From Catellatospora bangladeshensis (GTDB lineage Bacteria; Actinomycetota; Actinomycetes; Mycobacteriales; Micromonosporaceae): DNA of 64,000 nucleotides. The DNA lies in the NCBI RefSeq assembly GCF_016862575.1, contig NZ_BONF01000019.1:182168-246167 (forward strand), written 5' to 3'. How positions within the stretch are numbered: the stretch's first letter is position 1; each line of letters starts with the position of its first letter. Made by a program: the position numbers and the translations under genes. Positions 25,783 to 33,341 of the stretch are shown one piece after another. The notes beneath the pieces are model-generated. The model had not been told where the DNA came from. It was given only the letters and a program-made list of their open reading frames with translations, and made no database searches.

Positions 25783-26793
25783 TCACGCGCTCACCTCCAG
25801 GGCCTCGCTGGTGACGGCGTGCAGCGCGGGCTCGCCGCGCACGAAGCGGGTCAGCTCGTCCAGGGCCTGCGCGCTGAGCCGGCGGGTCTCCGAGCCGAGC
25901 GATCCGGCGATGTGCGGGGTGATCATGACGTTGGGCAGCTGGGCCAGCAGGGATCCGGCGGGCAGCGGCTCGGGGTCGGTGACGTCGAGGATGGCGTTGA
26001 GCCGCCCGGTGGCGCACTCGCGCTCCAGCGCGGCGGTGTCGAGCACGGCGCCGCGGGCGGTGTTGACGATGGTCGCGCCGTCGGGCAGCAGGGCCAGCTC
26101 GCGGGCGCCGATGGCGTGGCGGGTCTGCGGCAGCTCGGGCAGGTGCAGGGAGACGATCTCCGAGGCGGCCATCAGCTCGTCGAGTTCGACCAGCCGGCCG
26201 CCCGCGGCGGCGACGGCGGCGGGGTCCGCGTACGGGTCGGTGACCAGGATCTGCCCGGTCTCGATGGTGCGCAGGCGCTCCACGACGCGGCGGCCGATGC
26301 GGGAGAAGCCGACGATGCCGACGGTGCGGCCGTAGTTGGACAGGTCCTCGCGGTGGTGCACGGCGTCCCAGTCGGCGGGGTGCAGCCGCGACTGCGCGGC
26401 GAGCAGGTGCGCCTTCTTGCCCGCGAAGATGATCGCGGCGAGCGTGTACTCGGCGACGGGGGTGGCGTTGGCCTCGGCGGCGCTGGTGACCAGGATGCCG
26501 CGCTGCCATACGCCGTCGGAGACCAGGTGGCGCACGCTGCCGGCGCAGTGCAGCACGGCCCGCAGCCGGGGCGCGGCGTCCAGCCGCTCGGCGGTGAGGG
26601 TGGGCGCGCCCCAGGACGTGATCAGCACCTCGGTCTGGGCCAGCCGGGCCCGGGTGTGCGGGTCGTCGATGTCGTCGGACCAGATCGGATCGCCGAGGTC
26701 GGCCAGTGACCGCAGCCGGGACAGCTCCTGCGGCCCGAACTGGAGCCGGAACGTCTCAGGCCGCATCACGAGCAGTGCCTGCGGACGGTACAT
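25783..26793 (-). CDS. D-isomer-specific 2-hydroxyacid dehydrogenase
   Basis: A 336-residue NAD(P)-dependent dehydrogenase. The nucleotide site is VGIVGFSRIGRRVVERL near residue 155, the substrate Arg lies in NTARGAVLDTAAL, the catalytic acid in LDVTDPEPLP and the catalytic His in VMITPHIAGSLGSE. It probably reduces a keto acid formed during sugar-acid breakdown. ATG at 26793 follows GGAGGGGCC. It is the first gene of the minus-strand sugar operon and is divergent from the DeoR/LacI regulator, so its promoter is under the operators at 26841 and 26948. Confidence 0.93.
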   Translation of the reverse strand: MYRPQALLVMRPETFRLQFGPQELSRLRSLADLGDPIWSDDIDDPHTRARLAQTEVLITSWGAPTLTAERLDAAPRLRAVLHCAGSVRHLVSDGVWQRGILVTSAAEANATPVAEYTLAAIIFAGKKAHLLAAQSRLHPADWDAVHHREDLSNYGRTVGIVGFSRIGRRVVERLRTIETGQILVTDPYADPAAVAAAGGRLVELDELMAASEIVSLHLPELPQTRHAIGARELALLPDGATIVNTARGAVLDTAALERECATGRLNAILDVTDPEPLPAGSLLAQLPNVMITPHIAGSLGSETRRLSAQALDELTRFVRGEPALHAVTSEALEVSA

Positions 26794-27108
26794 GCGGTGG
26801 CCCCTCCGGTCACGGTACGGCTTTGCTGATATGTTCATTTCTGTTCATTCGAACAGGTGCGATGAGTAGACCAGCGCGAGAACTGCACGACAAGGGCCCG
26901 TTACCGAGCTGTAACACGAAACCCGTTGACCTGGACTTTTCTTTGTGAACGAATTTGTTCGTTTCAGCGGAAGGGAGGGTGCGGTGCGACCATGCCGGTC
27001 CGGGCCGGTCACATCCGGCCGAACGGCCACCCGCCGCGTGCGCTGCCGCCACGGGCGTCCGTGCACAATCGACGCCTACGCGCGTTACCCGACCGTGGAG
27101 GCCCACGC
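26794..27108. promoter_or_regulatory. divergent control region of the polysaccharide locus
   Basis: This 315-base gap contains no gene. It is AT-rich around 26820-26965. Two 6-4-6 perfect inverted repeats are present: CTGTTC-attc-GAACAG (26841-26856) and AACGAA-tttg-TTCGTT (26948-26963). The first overlaps a direct repeat of TGTTCATT (26832 and 26842). A candidate plus-strand -35, TTGACC (26926-26931), is 17 bases before ACGAAT (26949-26954), placing the second palindrome on that promoter. The 27000-27108 stretch is GC-rich leader. These are probable operators of the adjacent regulator. Confidence 0.65.
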
Positions 27109-28227
27109 GTGACCCTGTCCGAGTCCCCGCTGCTGCCCGACCAGCGCCGCGAACGGCTGCTGGCCGACCTGCGCACGCACGGCACGCTGCGGGTCAGCGA
27201 GATCGCCCGCGCCCTCGGCGTCACCACCGTCACCGTGCGCCGCGACATCGCCCAGCTCGCCGACGAGGGCGTCATCGAGCGCGTGCACGGCGGCATCCGG
27301 CTGCCCCGCGGCGCCGACGCCCCGGCTACCACCGAGGACCAGGGCAGACCCGCCCCCGCCGACGAGGCCGACCGGCCCGCCGTGGGCATGGTCGTCCCGT
27401 CGCTGGACTACTACTGGCCCGAGATCGTGCGCGGGGCCCGCGACGCCGCCCCCGACGCAGGGGTGCGCATCGTGCTGCGCGGATCGTCCTACGACGACAT
27501 CGCCGACGTACGCCGCCAGACGACCTGGCTGATGGAGAACGCGGGCGTGCAGGGCCTGCTCATCGCCCCGCCCACGGTCGGCGACGAGGCGGCGGCGCTG
27601 GTCGCCTGGCTGGCCGGGCTGGACATCCCCGTGGTGTTCGTCGAGCGCACCGCCACCGTCGGGCCGTACCTGGAGCACGTCGAGTCCGTGTCCACCGACC
27701 ACGCGTTCGGCGCGAGCCTGGCCGTGCGCCACCTCGCCGCGCAGGGCCACCGCCGGGTCGGCTTCCTCGCCTCGGCCAGCAGCCCGCACACCCCCGCCGT
27801 ACGCCGCGGCTGGCGGCAGACCGCCGAGGACATCGGGCTCGACCTCGCGGGCACACCGGAGCTGATCAGCCCCGACCACCGCGACCCGCGCTGGGGCGAC
27901 GAGATCGACCGGGGCATCGACGCGTGGACCGCCACCGGCACCACCGCGCTGCTCGCCCACTCCGACCGGGAGGCGATCTCGCTGGTCGCCCGGTGCGAGG
28001 AGCGCGGTATCCGGGTGCCCGGGGACCTGGCCGTGGTCGCGTTCGACGACGAGGTGGCCGGCCTGGCCAACCCGGCGCTCAGCGCGATCCGGCCGGCCAA
28101 GTACCCCATCGGCCGGACCGCGATGCAGCTGCTGTCGCAGCGGCTGCTGGACCCGGACCGGCCGGTGCACCGGGTGCTGGTCAGCCCGCAGCTGATCGTG
28201 CGCGACTCCAGCGGCGCCCGTGGCTGA
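27109..28227 (+). CDS. DeoR-HTH/LacI-sensor hybrid transcriptional regulator
   Basis: A 372-residue regulator. Residues 8-65 form a DeoR-type HTH (RRERLLADLRTHGTLRVSEI, then TTVTVRRDIAQLADEGVIERVHGG). Residues 85-370 form a LacI-type periplasmic-binding effector domain (VGMVVPSLDYYWPEIVRGA, GLLIAPP, STDHAFGASLAVRHLAAQGH, ISLVARCEERGIRVPGDLAV). It therefore senses a sugar, unlike classical DeoR proteins, which sense phosphosugars. The GTG start at 27109 follows GGAGG. It overlaps the heparinase-like gene by 8 bases and is divergent from the transport operon. Repression relieved by the imported sugar is the likely logic. Confidence 0.92.
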   Translation: MTLSESPLLPDQRRERLLADLRTHGTLRVSEIARALGVTTVTVRRDIAQLADEGVIERVHGGIRLPRGADAPATTEDQGRPAPADEADRPAVGMVVPSLDYYWPEIVRGARDAAPDAGVRIVLRGSSYDDIADVRRQTTWLMENAGVQGLLIAPPTVGDEAAALVAWLAGLDIPVVFVERTATVGPYLEHVESVSTDHAFGASLAVRHLAAQGHRRVGFLASASSPHTPAVRRGWRQTAEDIGLDLAGTPELISPDHRDPRWGDEIDRGIDAWTATGTTALLAHSDREAISLVARCEERGIRVPGDLAVVAFDDEVAGLANPALSAIRPAKYPIGRTAMQLLSQRLLDPDRPVHRVLVSPQLIVRDSSGARG

Positions 28228-29875
28228 CCCCGGCCTGCCCCGGCCCGCCGCCGCGCTCACCTCGCTGGTGCGCGACATCCACGCCGCGGCCGCCGAGGAC
28301 GCCATGCCGGAGCTGACCTTCGCCGCGTACCGCGACTTCGCCGACACCGGCAACCGGCTGCGCTACGAGGACCGCTACTTCCGCCGCCGCGCCCGGCTGG
28401 CCGCCCGCGCCGCCCAGGCGCTGCTCGACCCGGGCGCCGACCTCGGGCCGCTGGCGGACACGCTGTGGTCGGTGTGCGGCGAGTACAGCTGGGCGCTGCC
28501 CGCGCACGAACGCCACGGCACCCGGCCGGAGCAGTGCGTCGACCTGTTCGCCGCGGAGACGGCGCACACCCTCGCCGAGACCGTGGCCGGGCTGGGCGAG
28601 CGCCTCGACCCGCGCGTCGCCGGGCGGGTCCGCGACGAGGTCGAGCGGCGGGTGTTCGCGCCGTACGCCGACGAGCGGCCGCTGGCCTGGGAGGGGTTCG
28701 GCAACAACTGGGAGGCGGTGTGCGGCGGGGCGGTCGGCATGGCCGCGCTCGCGCTGCTCGGCGGCTCCCCCGGCGACCGGGAACGGCTCGGCGCGATGCT
28801 GGACCGCAGCCGCCGGGCCATGGCGTCCTACCTGGCCGGGTTCGGCGACGACGGCGGATGCGCCGAAGGCGTCGACTACTGGGTCTACGGCTTCGGGTAC
28901 TTCGTGTACTTCGCCGAGGCGCTGCGGGCGTACACCGGAGAGGACCTGCTCGCCGCGCCGAAGGTGCGCGAGATCGCGGCCTTCCCGCACCGGGTCGCGC
29001 TGGGCGGCGGGGCGTACGTGCCGTTCTCGGACGGCTCGGAGCGGCCGTGGCTGCCCGCGGGGCTGCTCACGCGGCTGTCCGAGCGGTTCGGCACGCCGCC
29101 GCCGTCGGTGGTCCCGTCGCTGCACGACGACCACTGCTACCGCTGGGGGCACCTGTCGCGGACCCTGTCCTGGCACCGGCCGCTGCCGGTTCCGGACGAG
29201 GCGGAGACGTCCAGCTACCTGCCCGACCTGGGCTGGGCCGTGCATCGCGGGCGGTACGCGTTCGCGGCCAAGGGCGGGCACAACGACGAGCCGCACAACC
29301 ACAACGACCTCGGCCACTTCGTGCTGCACACGCACGGCGAGAGCGTGCTCGACGACCTCGGCGCGGGCGAGTACACCGCCGAGTACTTCCGGGCCGGACG
29401 GTACGACGCGCTCCAGCCCTCGGCGCTGGGGCACTCCGTCCCGGTCGTCGACGGGCAGGCCCAGCTGCCGGGGCGGGACCGGGCCGCGAAGGTCCTGCAC
29501 CACGGGCTCGACGGCGGCACGCTCTGCTTCGACCTCGACCTGACCTCGGCGTACCGGGTCGCGGGGCTGCGGTCGCTGGTGCGGCGCTTCCGCTGGTTCC
29601 CGGAGGGGCGGCTGGAACTCACCGACGAGATCGACGCCGAGCGGGCGCTGCCGATCGACGAGATCTTCATCAGCCGCCGCAGACCGGTGCTGTCGGCGGC
29701 CTCGGCGGACTGGGACGGGCTGGTCAGGCTCGTGCGCAGCCTGCCGCAGGCGTCGGTGGAGGAGCTGCTGACCACCGACCACCACGGCCGGCCCGACCAC
29801 GTCTACCGGCTGCGCTGCCCGGTGCTGGCGCCCGCCGGGCGTTCCGTGCACCGGTTCGTGTTCGAGCTGCGTTGA
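28220..29875 (+). CDS. heparinase II/III-family polysaccharide lyase-like protein
   Basis: A 551-residue protein. The N-terminal (alpha/alpha) toroid carries WEGFGNNWEAVCGGAVGMAA near residue 157 and GGCAEGVDYWVYGFGYFVYF near residue 212. The C-terminal beta-sandwich carries the family motif GGHNDEPHNHNDLGHF near residue 353, whose His residues bind metal in heparinase II/III. The family cleaves uronic-acid glycans such as heparin, alginate or oligoalginate by beta-elimination. No signal peptide is seen, so it probably acts on imported oligosaccharides. The GTG start lies inside the regulator's last codons. Exact substrate unknown. Confidence 0.9.
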   Translation: MADPGLPRPAAALTSLVRDIHAAAAEDAMPELTFAAYRDFADTGNRLRYEDRYFRRRARLAARAAQALLDPGADLGPLADTLWSVCGEYSWALPAHERHGTRPEQCVDLFAAETAHTLAETVAGLGERLDPRVAGRVRDEVERRVFAPYADERPLAWEGFGNNWEAVCGGAVGMAALALLGGSPGDRERLGAMLDRSRRAMASYLAGFGDDGGCAEGVDYWVYGFGYFVYFAEALRAYTGEDLLAAPKVREIAAFPHRVALGGGAYVPFSDGSERPWLPAGLLTRLSERFGTPPPSVVPSLHDDHCYRWGHLSRTLSWHRPLPVPDEAETSSYLPDLGWAVHRGRYAFAAKGGHNDEPHNHNDLGHFVLHTHGESVLDDLGAGEYTAEYFRAGRYDALQPSALGHSVPVVDGQAQLPGRDRAAKVLHHGLDGGTLCFDLDLTSAYRVAGLRSLVRRFRWFPEGRLELTDEIDAERALPIDEIFISRRRPVLSAASADWDGLVRLVRSLPQASVEELLTTDHHGRPDHVYRLRCPVLAPAGRSVHRFVFELR

Positions 29876-29899
29876 CCCGGTTCAGCCGTCCAGCGGGTC

Positions 29900-30184
29900 T
29901 CAGGTTCCGATTGCCGGCAGTCCGAAGCGCTCTGCTCGATGCACCGTCGAAGACTGCTGTCGCATGACGGTCCGCATCGGCTGCGTCGCCCCGACCAGAG
30001 CGAGCTTGGCCCGGTAGTGAGCGATGGCCGCCTGGCAGGTGGCGACGACCGAGCACGGACGCGGCCTGCCGCAGGCGCACAGACCGAACAGGTCGTCGTG
30101 ATGATGATCGAGAATATCCAGGGCTGTATTGATCTGCCGCCGCGCGTACGCCTCGAACTGCTCGGCTGTCAGCGCTCTGCCCAT
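29900..30184 (-). CDS. small Cys-motif protein of unknown function
   Basis: A 94-residue protein with a helical N-terminal half (LTAEQFEAYARRQINTALDI, then LDHHHDDL) and a CACGRPRPC cluster near residue 40 that could bind metal. It is divergent from a TPR regulator, a pairing I recall from other actinomycetes, but I know no function. ATG at 30184 is preceded by GGGAGGGGTAC. It converges on the heparinase-like gene with 24 bases between stops. Confidence 0.65.
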   Translation of the reverse strand: MGRALTAEQFEAYARRQINTALDILDHHHDDLFGLCACGRPRPCSVVATCQAAIAHYRAKLALVGATQPMRTVMRQQSSTVHRAERFGLPAIGT

Positions 30185-30390
30185 GACCGTACCCCTCCCC
30201 TGGCATGGCGATGGGGCGCGGCGGCCGGGTGCCATGGGATGCGGCCGGCCGCCGCGCCGTTCGGGGCGGGTGCGAATCACCCCACTGACAGTCAACCGGC
30301 GACTACCGCCGGGCTGTAGGCTCGCGGGCAGGTGCGAACGTTTCACAGGTTTAACCACGTTGATGAACCACGCTCACGAAGGGCGGATAC

Positions 30391-31758
30391 GTGCGCGCCG
30401 ATGCCCCACGCAACGATCGGCTGTATGCGCTGATCGCTCAATCTGGAATCTCGTACGAGGCGCTGGCACGGTCGGTGTGCCACATCGCCGCCGAGAACGG
30501 CGACACCTCCCTGCGCGCGAACAAGTCTTCAGTGGCGCATTGGATCGCCGGAACCCGCCCTCAACCGCGCACGGCCGGCTACCTCGCTGAGGCCCTGTCC
30601 CGGCGGCTCGCGCGTCCACTCACGCCTGCCGAACTCGGGCTAGGCTCAGGTGATGATTCCGTCTACGACCCGGCGACCCTGCCGCGGGACCCCGTGGCGG
30701 CCGTCGCGCATCTGGGACGGGCCGACGTGGACCGCCGCACCCTGATCTCCGGAGCCGCGTACTCGGTCGCCGCGCTCCTGCTGCCTCTGCAGCAGCCGGA
30801 GATCGCCGCGCGCGCTCACGCCGCGCGCAGCCGACCCATGAGCGCCGTCGGCCAAGGTGAGATCGACGCCGTCCGGCAGATGACCACAGCGTTCAACGCC
30901 GCCGACGAGCGCCTCGGCGGAGGCCACGCCCGCACTGCCGTCGTCGAGTACCTGACCACCGACGTCACGGCGTACCTGCGCGGTTCCTTCGCTACGGACA
31001 CGCTGCGCCGCTCGATGTTCGCCGCAGCCGCCCAGCTGGCGTACCTGGCCGGGTGGAAGGCCCACGACCTCGGTCTGCCCGGTCTGGCGCAGCGCTACTA
31101 CCTCCACTCCTACCAGCTCGCAGCCGAGGCCGATCCTCACGCACACGCTGCGTACGGGCTGCGCATCCTCGCCCACCAGGCGATGGACCTCGGACGGCGG
31201 GAACACTGCGTCGACCTGGCCCACGCCGCGCTCGACCGGGTCAAAGGCCGGACCGACCCCGACACCGAAAGCCTCTTCTGGCTCACTGCCGCCCGCGCCT
31301 ACGCCACCGGCGGCAACAACCACCAGGCGCGCTCCGCGCTGACCAAGGCAGAACAGTTGCTCGACCGTAGTCGCGGCGACGCGGCCCCGGAGTGGGCGTC
31401 GCTGGGCGGACCCGCCGAAGCCCGGCTGGCCAACCAGTCCGGCAAGGCCCTACAAGCGATGGGCGATCTCAAGGCCGCCGAGGACCAGCTCAGGCGCTCA
31501 GCACGCTGCTGGAACCCCGACACCCACCCCCGCATACACGCACTCACCCTGGCCGACCTCGCCGAGATCCAATGCGCCCGGGGCAACGTCGAAGCCGCCT
31601 GTCAGACGTGGAACACCGCCCTCGACGGCATGATCGGGATCCGCTCCGCCCGCACCCGCGACGCGGTCGCATCCATGCGCGCCCACCTTGCCGCCTACCG
31701 TCGACGGGGACTGGCCGCAGCCCAGCGCCTCGACGCCCGTGCGGCCGTTCACCGATGA
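30391..31758 (+). CDS. HTH regulator with TPR-like C-terminal domain
   Basis: A 455-residue protein. Residues 8-75 form an HTH-like region (YALIAQSGISYEALARSV, then SSVAHWIAGTRPQP). A hydrophobic patch, RRTLISGAAYSVAALLLPL, follows near residue 115, often present in this actinomycete regulator group. The C-terminal 270 residues are helical repeats of TPR type (AQRYYLHSYQLAAEAD, TAARAYATGGNNHQARSALT, AEARLANQSGKALQAMGDLK). The GTG start lies 15 bases after GAAGGGCGGA. Such proteins often sense peptides. It precedes a small monooxygenase-fold gene by 15 bases, which may be its target. Confidence 0.82.
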   Translation: MRADAPRNDRLYALIAQSGISYEALARSVCHIAAENGDTSLRANKSSVAHWIAGTRPQPRTAGYLAEALSRRLARPLTPAELGLGSGDDSVYDPATLPRDPVAAVAHLGRADVDRRTLISGAAYSVAALLLPLQQPEIAARAHAARSRPMSAVGQGEIDAVRQMTTAFNAADERLGGGHARTAVVEYLTTDVTAYLRGSFATDTLRRSMFAAAAQLAYLAGWKAHDLGLPGLAQRYYLHSYQLAAEADPHAHAAYGLRILAHQAMDLGRREHCVDLAHAALDRVKGRTDPDTESLFWLTAARAYATGGNNHQARSALTKAEQLLDRSRGDAAPEWASLGGPAEARLANQSGKALQAMGDLKAAEDQLRRSARCWNPDTHPRIHALTLADLAEIQCARGNVEAACQTWNTALDGMIGIRSARTRDAVASMRAHLAAYRRRGLAAAQRLDARAAVHR

Positions 31759-31773
31759 GGTTCGGAGGTGGCG

Positions 31774-32082
31774 ATGTTCGCCCTGGTAGTACGGTTTGAC
31801 ATCCGTGACGCGCAGTCGGCGGTCAGGTTCGACGAGCTGACGGAACAGGCGGTGGAGCACATCCGGGCGAAGGAGCCGGGCACGCTGGTGTACGCGGCGC
31901 ACAAGGTCGACGGTGAGCCGCTGGCGCGCGTGTTCTATGAGGTCTACGCCGACGACCAGGCGTTTCAGGCGCACGAGGCGGCCAGGCATGTGATCGCGTT
32001 CCACGCGGCGAAGGACCCGTTGCTGGTATCGCATCGGGTGGAGTTCCTGTCGCCGACGACGGCGACGGGTCTGCCGACGTGA
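31774..32082 (+). CDS. ABM-fold (antibiotic biosynthesis monooxygenase-like) protein
   Basis: A 102-residue protein with the ABM ferredoxin-like fold: FALVVRFDIRDAQSAVRFDE, LTEQAVEHIRAKEPGTLVYA and the YEVYADDQAFQAHEAARHV segment common to ABM and YgiN-like proteins. ATG at 31774 is favoured over GTG at 31768 because GGAGG is spaced well for it. Such proteins act as quinol or aromatic monooxygenases, or have no catalytic role. Substrate unknown. It lies 15 bases downstream of the TPR regulator. Confidence 0.85.
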   Translation: MFALVVRFDIRDAQSAVRFDELTEQAVEHIRAKEPGTLVYAAHKVDGEPLARVFYEVYADDQAFQAHEAARHVIAFHAAKDPLLVSHRVEFLSPTTATGLPT

Positions 32083-32139
32083 GCGGTGACGATCCGGGCG
32101 CGTGGGCGACTGGGAGTGGATCGCGTTCCCACGGCGGCG

Positions 32140-32529
32140 TCAGGTCTCCACCTGGTAACCCAGTGTCAGCTCGTCACCGCTGCGGCCCCGGATCCCCCAG
32201 TTGTGGCGTGGCGTCTCGAAGATGGTGATCTCGACGTCCTGCGGTGCGATTCCGCACACCGCCTCCAGCCGGTCGAACAGCTCCCGGACCAGGCGTTTCC
32301 GGGTCTCGATCGTGCGCCCTTCGAACATCGAGATCTCGATGACGGTGTAGCGGTCCGTGCGGTCCGGCGGATGGATGAAGTCGGCGGGTTCGAGGGCGAG
32401 GAAGCGGTGGAACCGCTTCTCCCCAGGCAGGCCGAGCACGTCGACGGCGCAACCGTGGATCACGTCCGAGATCGCGCCGCGAGCCGCGTCGAGATGTGCT
32501 CTGTGCCCGTAGACCTTCACCTGCGCCAA
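32140..32529 (-). CDS. tautomerase-family protein lacking the N-terminal proline
   Basis: A 129-residue protein of tautomerase-like fold (VIEISMFEGRTIETRKRLVREL and ITIFETPRHNWGIRGRSG match the second beta-alpha-beta unit of 4-oxalocrotonate-tautomerase relatives). Catalytic tautomerases need Pro directly after the initiator Met; here the start is TTG followed by Ala-Gln-Val, and no Pro-first alternative was found. The activity is therefore doubtful or the start is misplaced. It converges on the ABM-like gene and is 15 bases downstream of a small membrane protein gene. Confidence 0.75.
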   Translation of the reverse strand: MAQVKVYGHRAHLDAARGAISDVIHGCAVDVLGLPGEKRFHRFLALEPADFIHPPDRTDRYTVIEISMFEGRTIETRKRLVRELFDRLEAVCGIAPQDVEITIFETPRHNWGIRGRSGDELTLGYQVET

Positions 32530-32544
32530 GGCAGCGCCTCACTT

Positions 32545-32910
32545 TCAACCGGCGGCCGTCAGGCCCACGACCAGGCGCAGCGCGAGAAACAGCAGGATGC
32601 CGCCCGCCAGCAGCCAACCGGCCCACACCATCAGCTTCCGGGCACGCGGCAGCCTTCGCAGGAAGAGCGCCGTGAACCAGGCGACGATACCGAGGATCGC
32701 CGCGATGAGGGCGATCGTCCCATCCACGATGGCACCGGCGATCGCGAGCGGGCCGGGTTCTCCTGCGCCGCGGATGTTGGACACGTTGAGGGCGATGAGC
32801 CCGGCGGCCGCCAGCTCCACCGCGATCGACCAGAGCAGCAGGCCTACCAACCGGCCCGCGGTCGGCCGTGCTGGCGGGAACGCGGAATGGGCTGGGTCAG
32901 TCGACGGCAT
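32545..32910 (-). CDS. small three-helix membrane protein
   Basis: A 121-residue protein with hydrophobic segments near residues 22-47, 52-84 and 95-118. No conserved motif is recognised. ATG at 32910 is preceded by CGGGGGAACG. It is probably co-transcribed with the tautomerase-like gene 15 bases downstream. Function unknown. Confidence 0.6.
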   Translation of the reverse strand: MPSTDPAHSAFPPARPTAGRLVGLLLWSIAVELAAAGLIALNVSNIRGAGEPGPLAIAGAIVDGTIALIAAILGIVAWFTALFLRRLPRARKLMVWAGWLLAGGILLFLALRLVVGLTAAG

Positions 32911-32981
32911 AGCGTTCCCCCGAAGCACCGGCTCTGGTCGCGACCATCGTTCGGCTTCGAGCGCCACCTGTCAATGCCAGT

Positions 32982-33139
32982 GATCGCGGGTTCGTGTCGG
33001 AAAGTGTGGCCTGGCCATAGGTTTCGACACGAGACGGCGATCTTTGGTGGTGGCCGGGTGTGGGTGGGCTGGTGGAGATCGCGGATCGGTGTCCAAATGT
33101 GGGGTCTGGCCGCACTTTCCGACACGAAACGCCGATCTT
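32982..33139. repeat. tandem hairpin repeats (copies 2 and 3 of the dispersed family)
   Basis: The 431-base gap 32911-33341 has no gene. It holds two imperfect hairpins. The first spans 32982-33044; its right arm (33022-33044) is identical over 23 bases to 5304-5326. The second spans 33076-33139 and has a related arm containing TTTCCGACACGA and GCCGATCTT. The arms begin near GATCGC and end near GTGTCGGAAA in both. Bases 33145-33341 contain no further structure that I see, apart from the likely promoter of the ABC operon. Confidence 0.8.
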
Positions 33140-33341
33140 GGTGCGCGCGGCGCGCCGGAGGCGCAGGGGTGCCGAGCCAGCCCTCACGGGTGACCGTGCC
33201 GTCGGCATGAGCGCGTCTGGCGCGCGGTGGAGTGCCGGGACGTACCTCCCTACGGTGCGATTGTTCACACGTGCTGGTGAGGACGCTGGGTGGGCGCAAA
33301 ACGGGCATGCCAGAAAAGATGATCTTGGGTAGCCTGAGCCC

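Noticed and set aside
23723..26509. A single 928-residue protein joining DUF2264 to an upstream segment
   Set aside because: The extra N-terminus is Arg/Pro-rich shadow of the hydroxyacid dehydrogenase gene; the true start at 25771 has a ribosome site.
30646..31323. Minus-strand open frame opposite the TPR regulator
   Set aside because: Val/Gly-rich translation with no motif, fully within a well-supported gene on the other strand.
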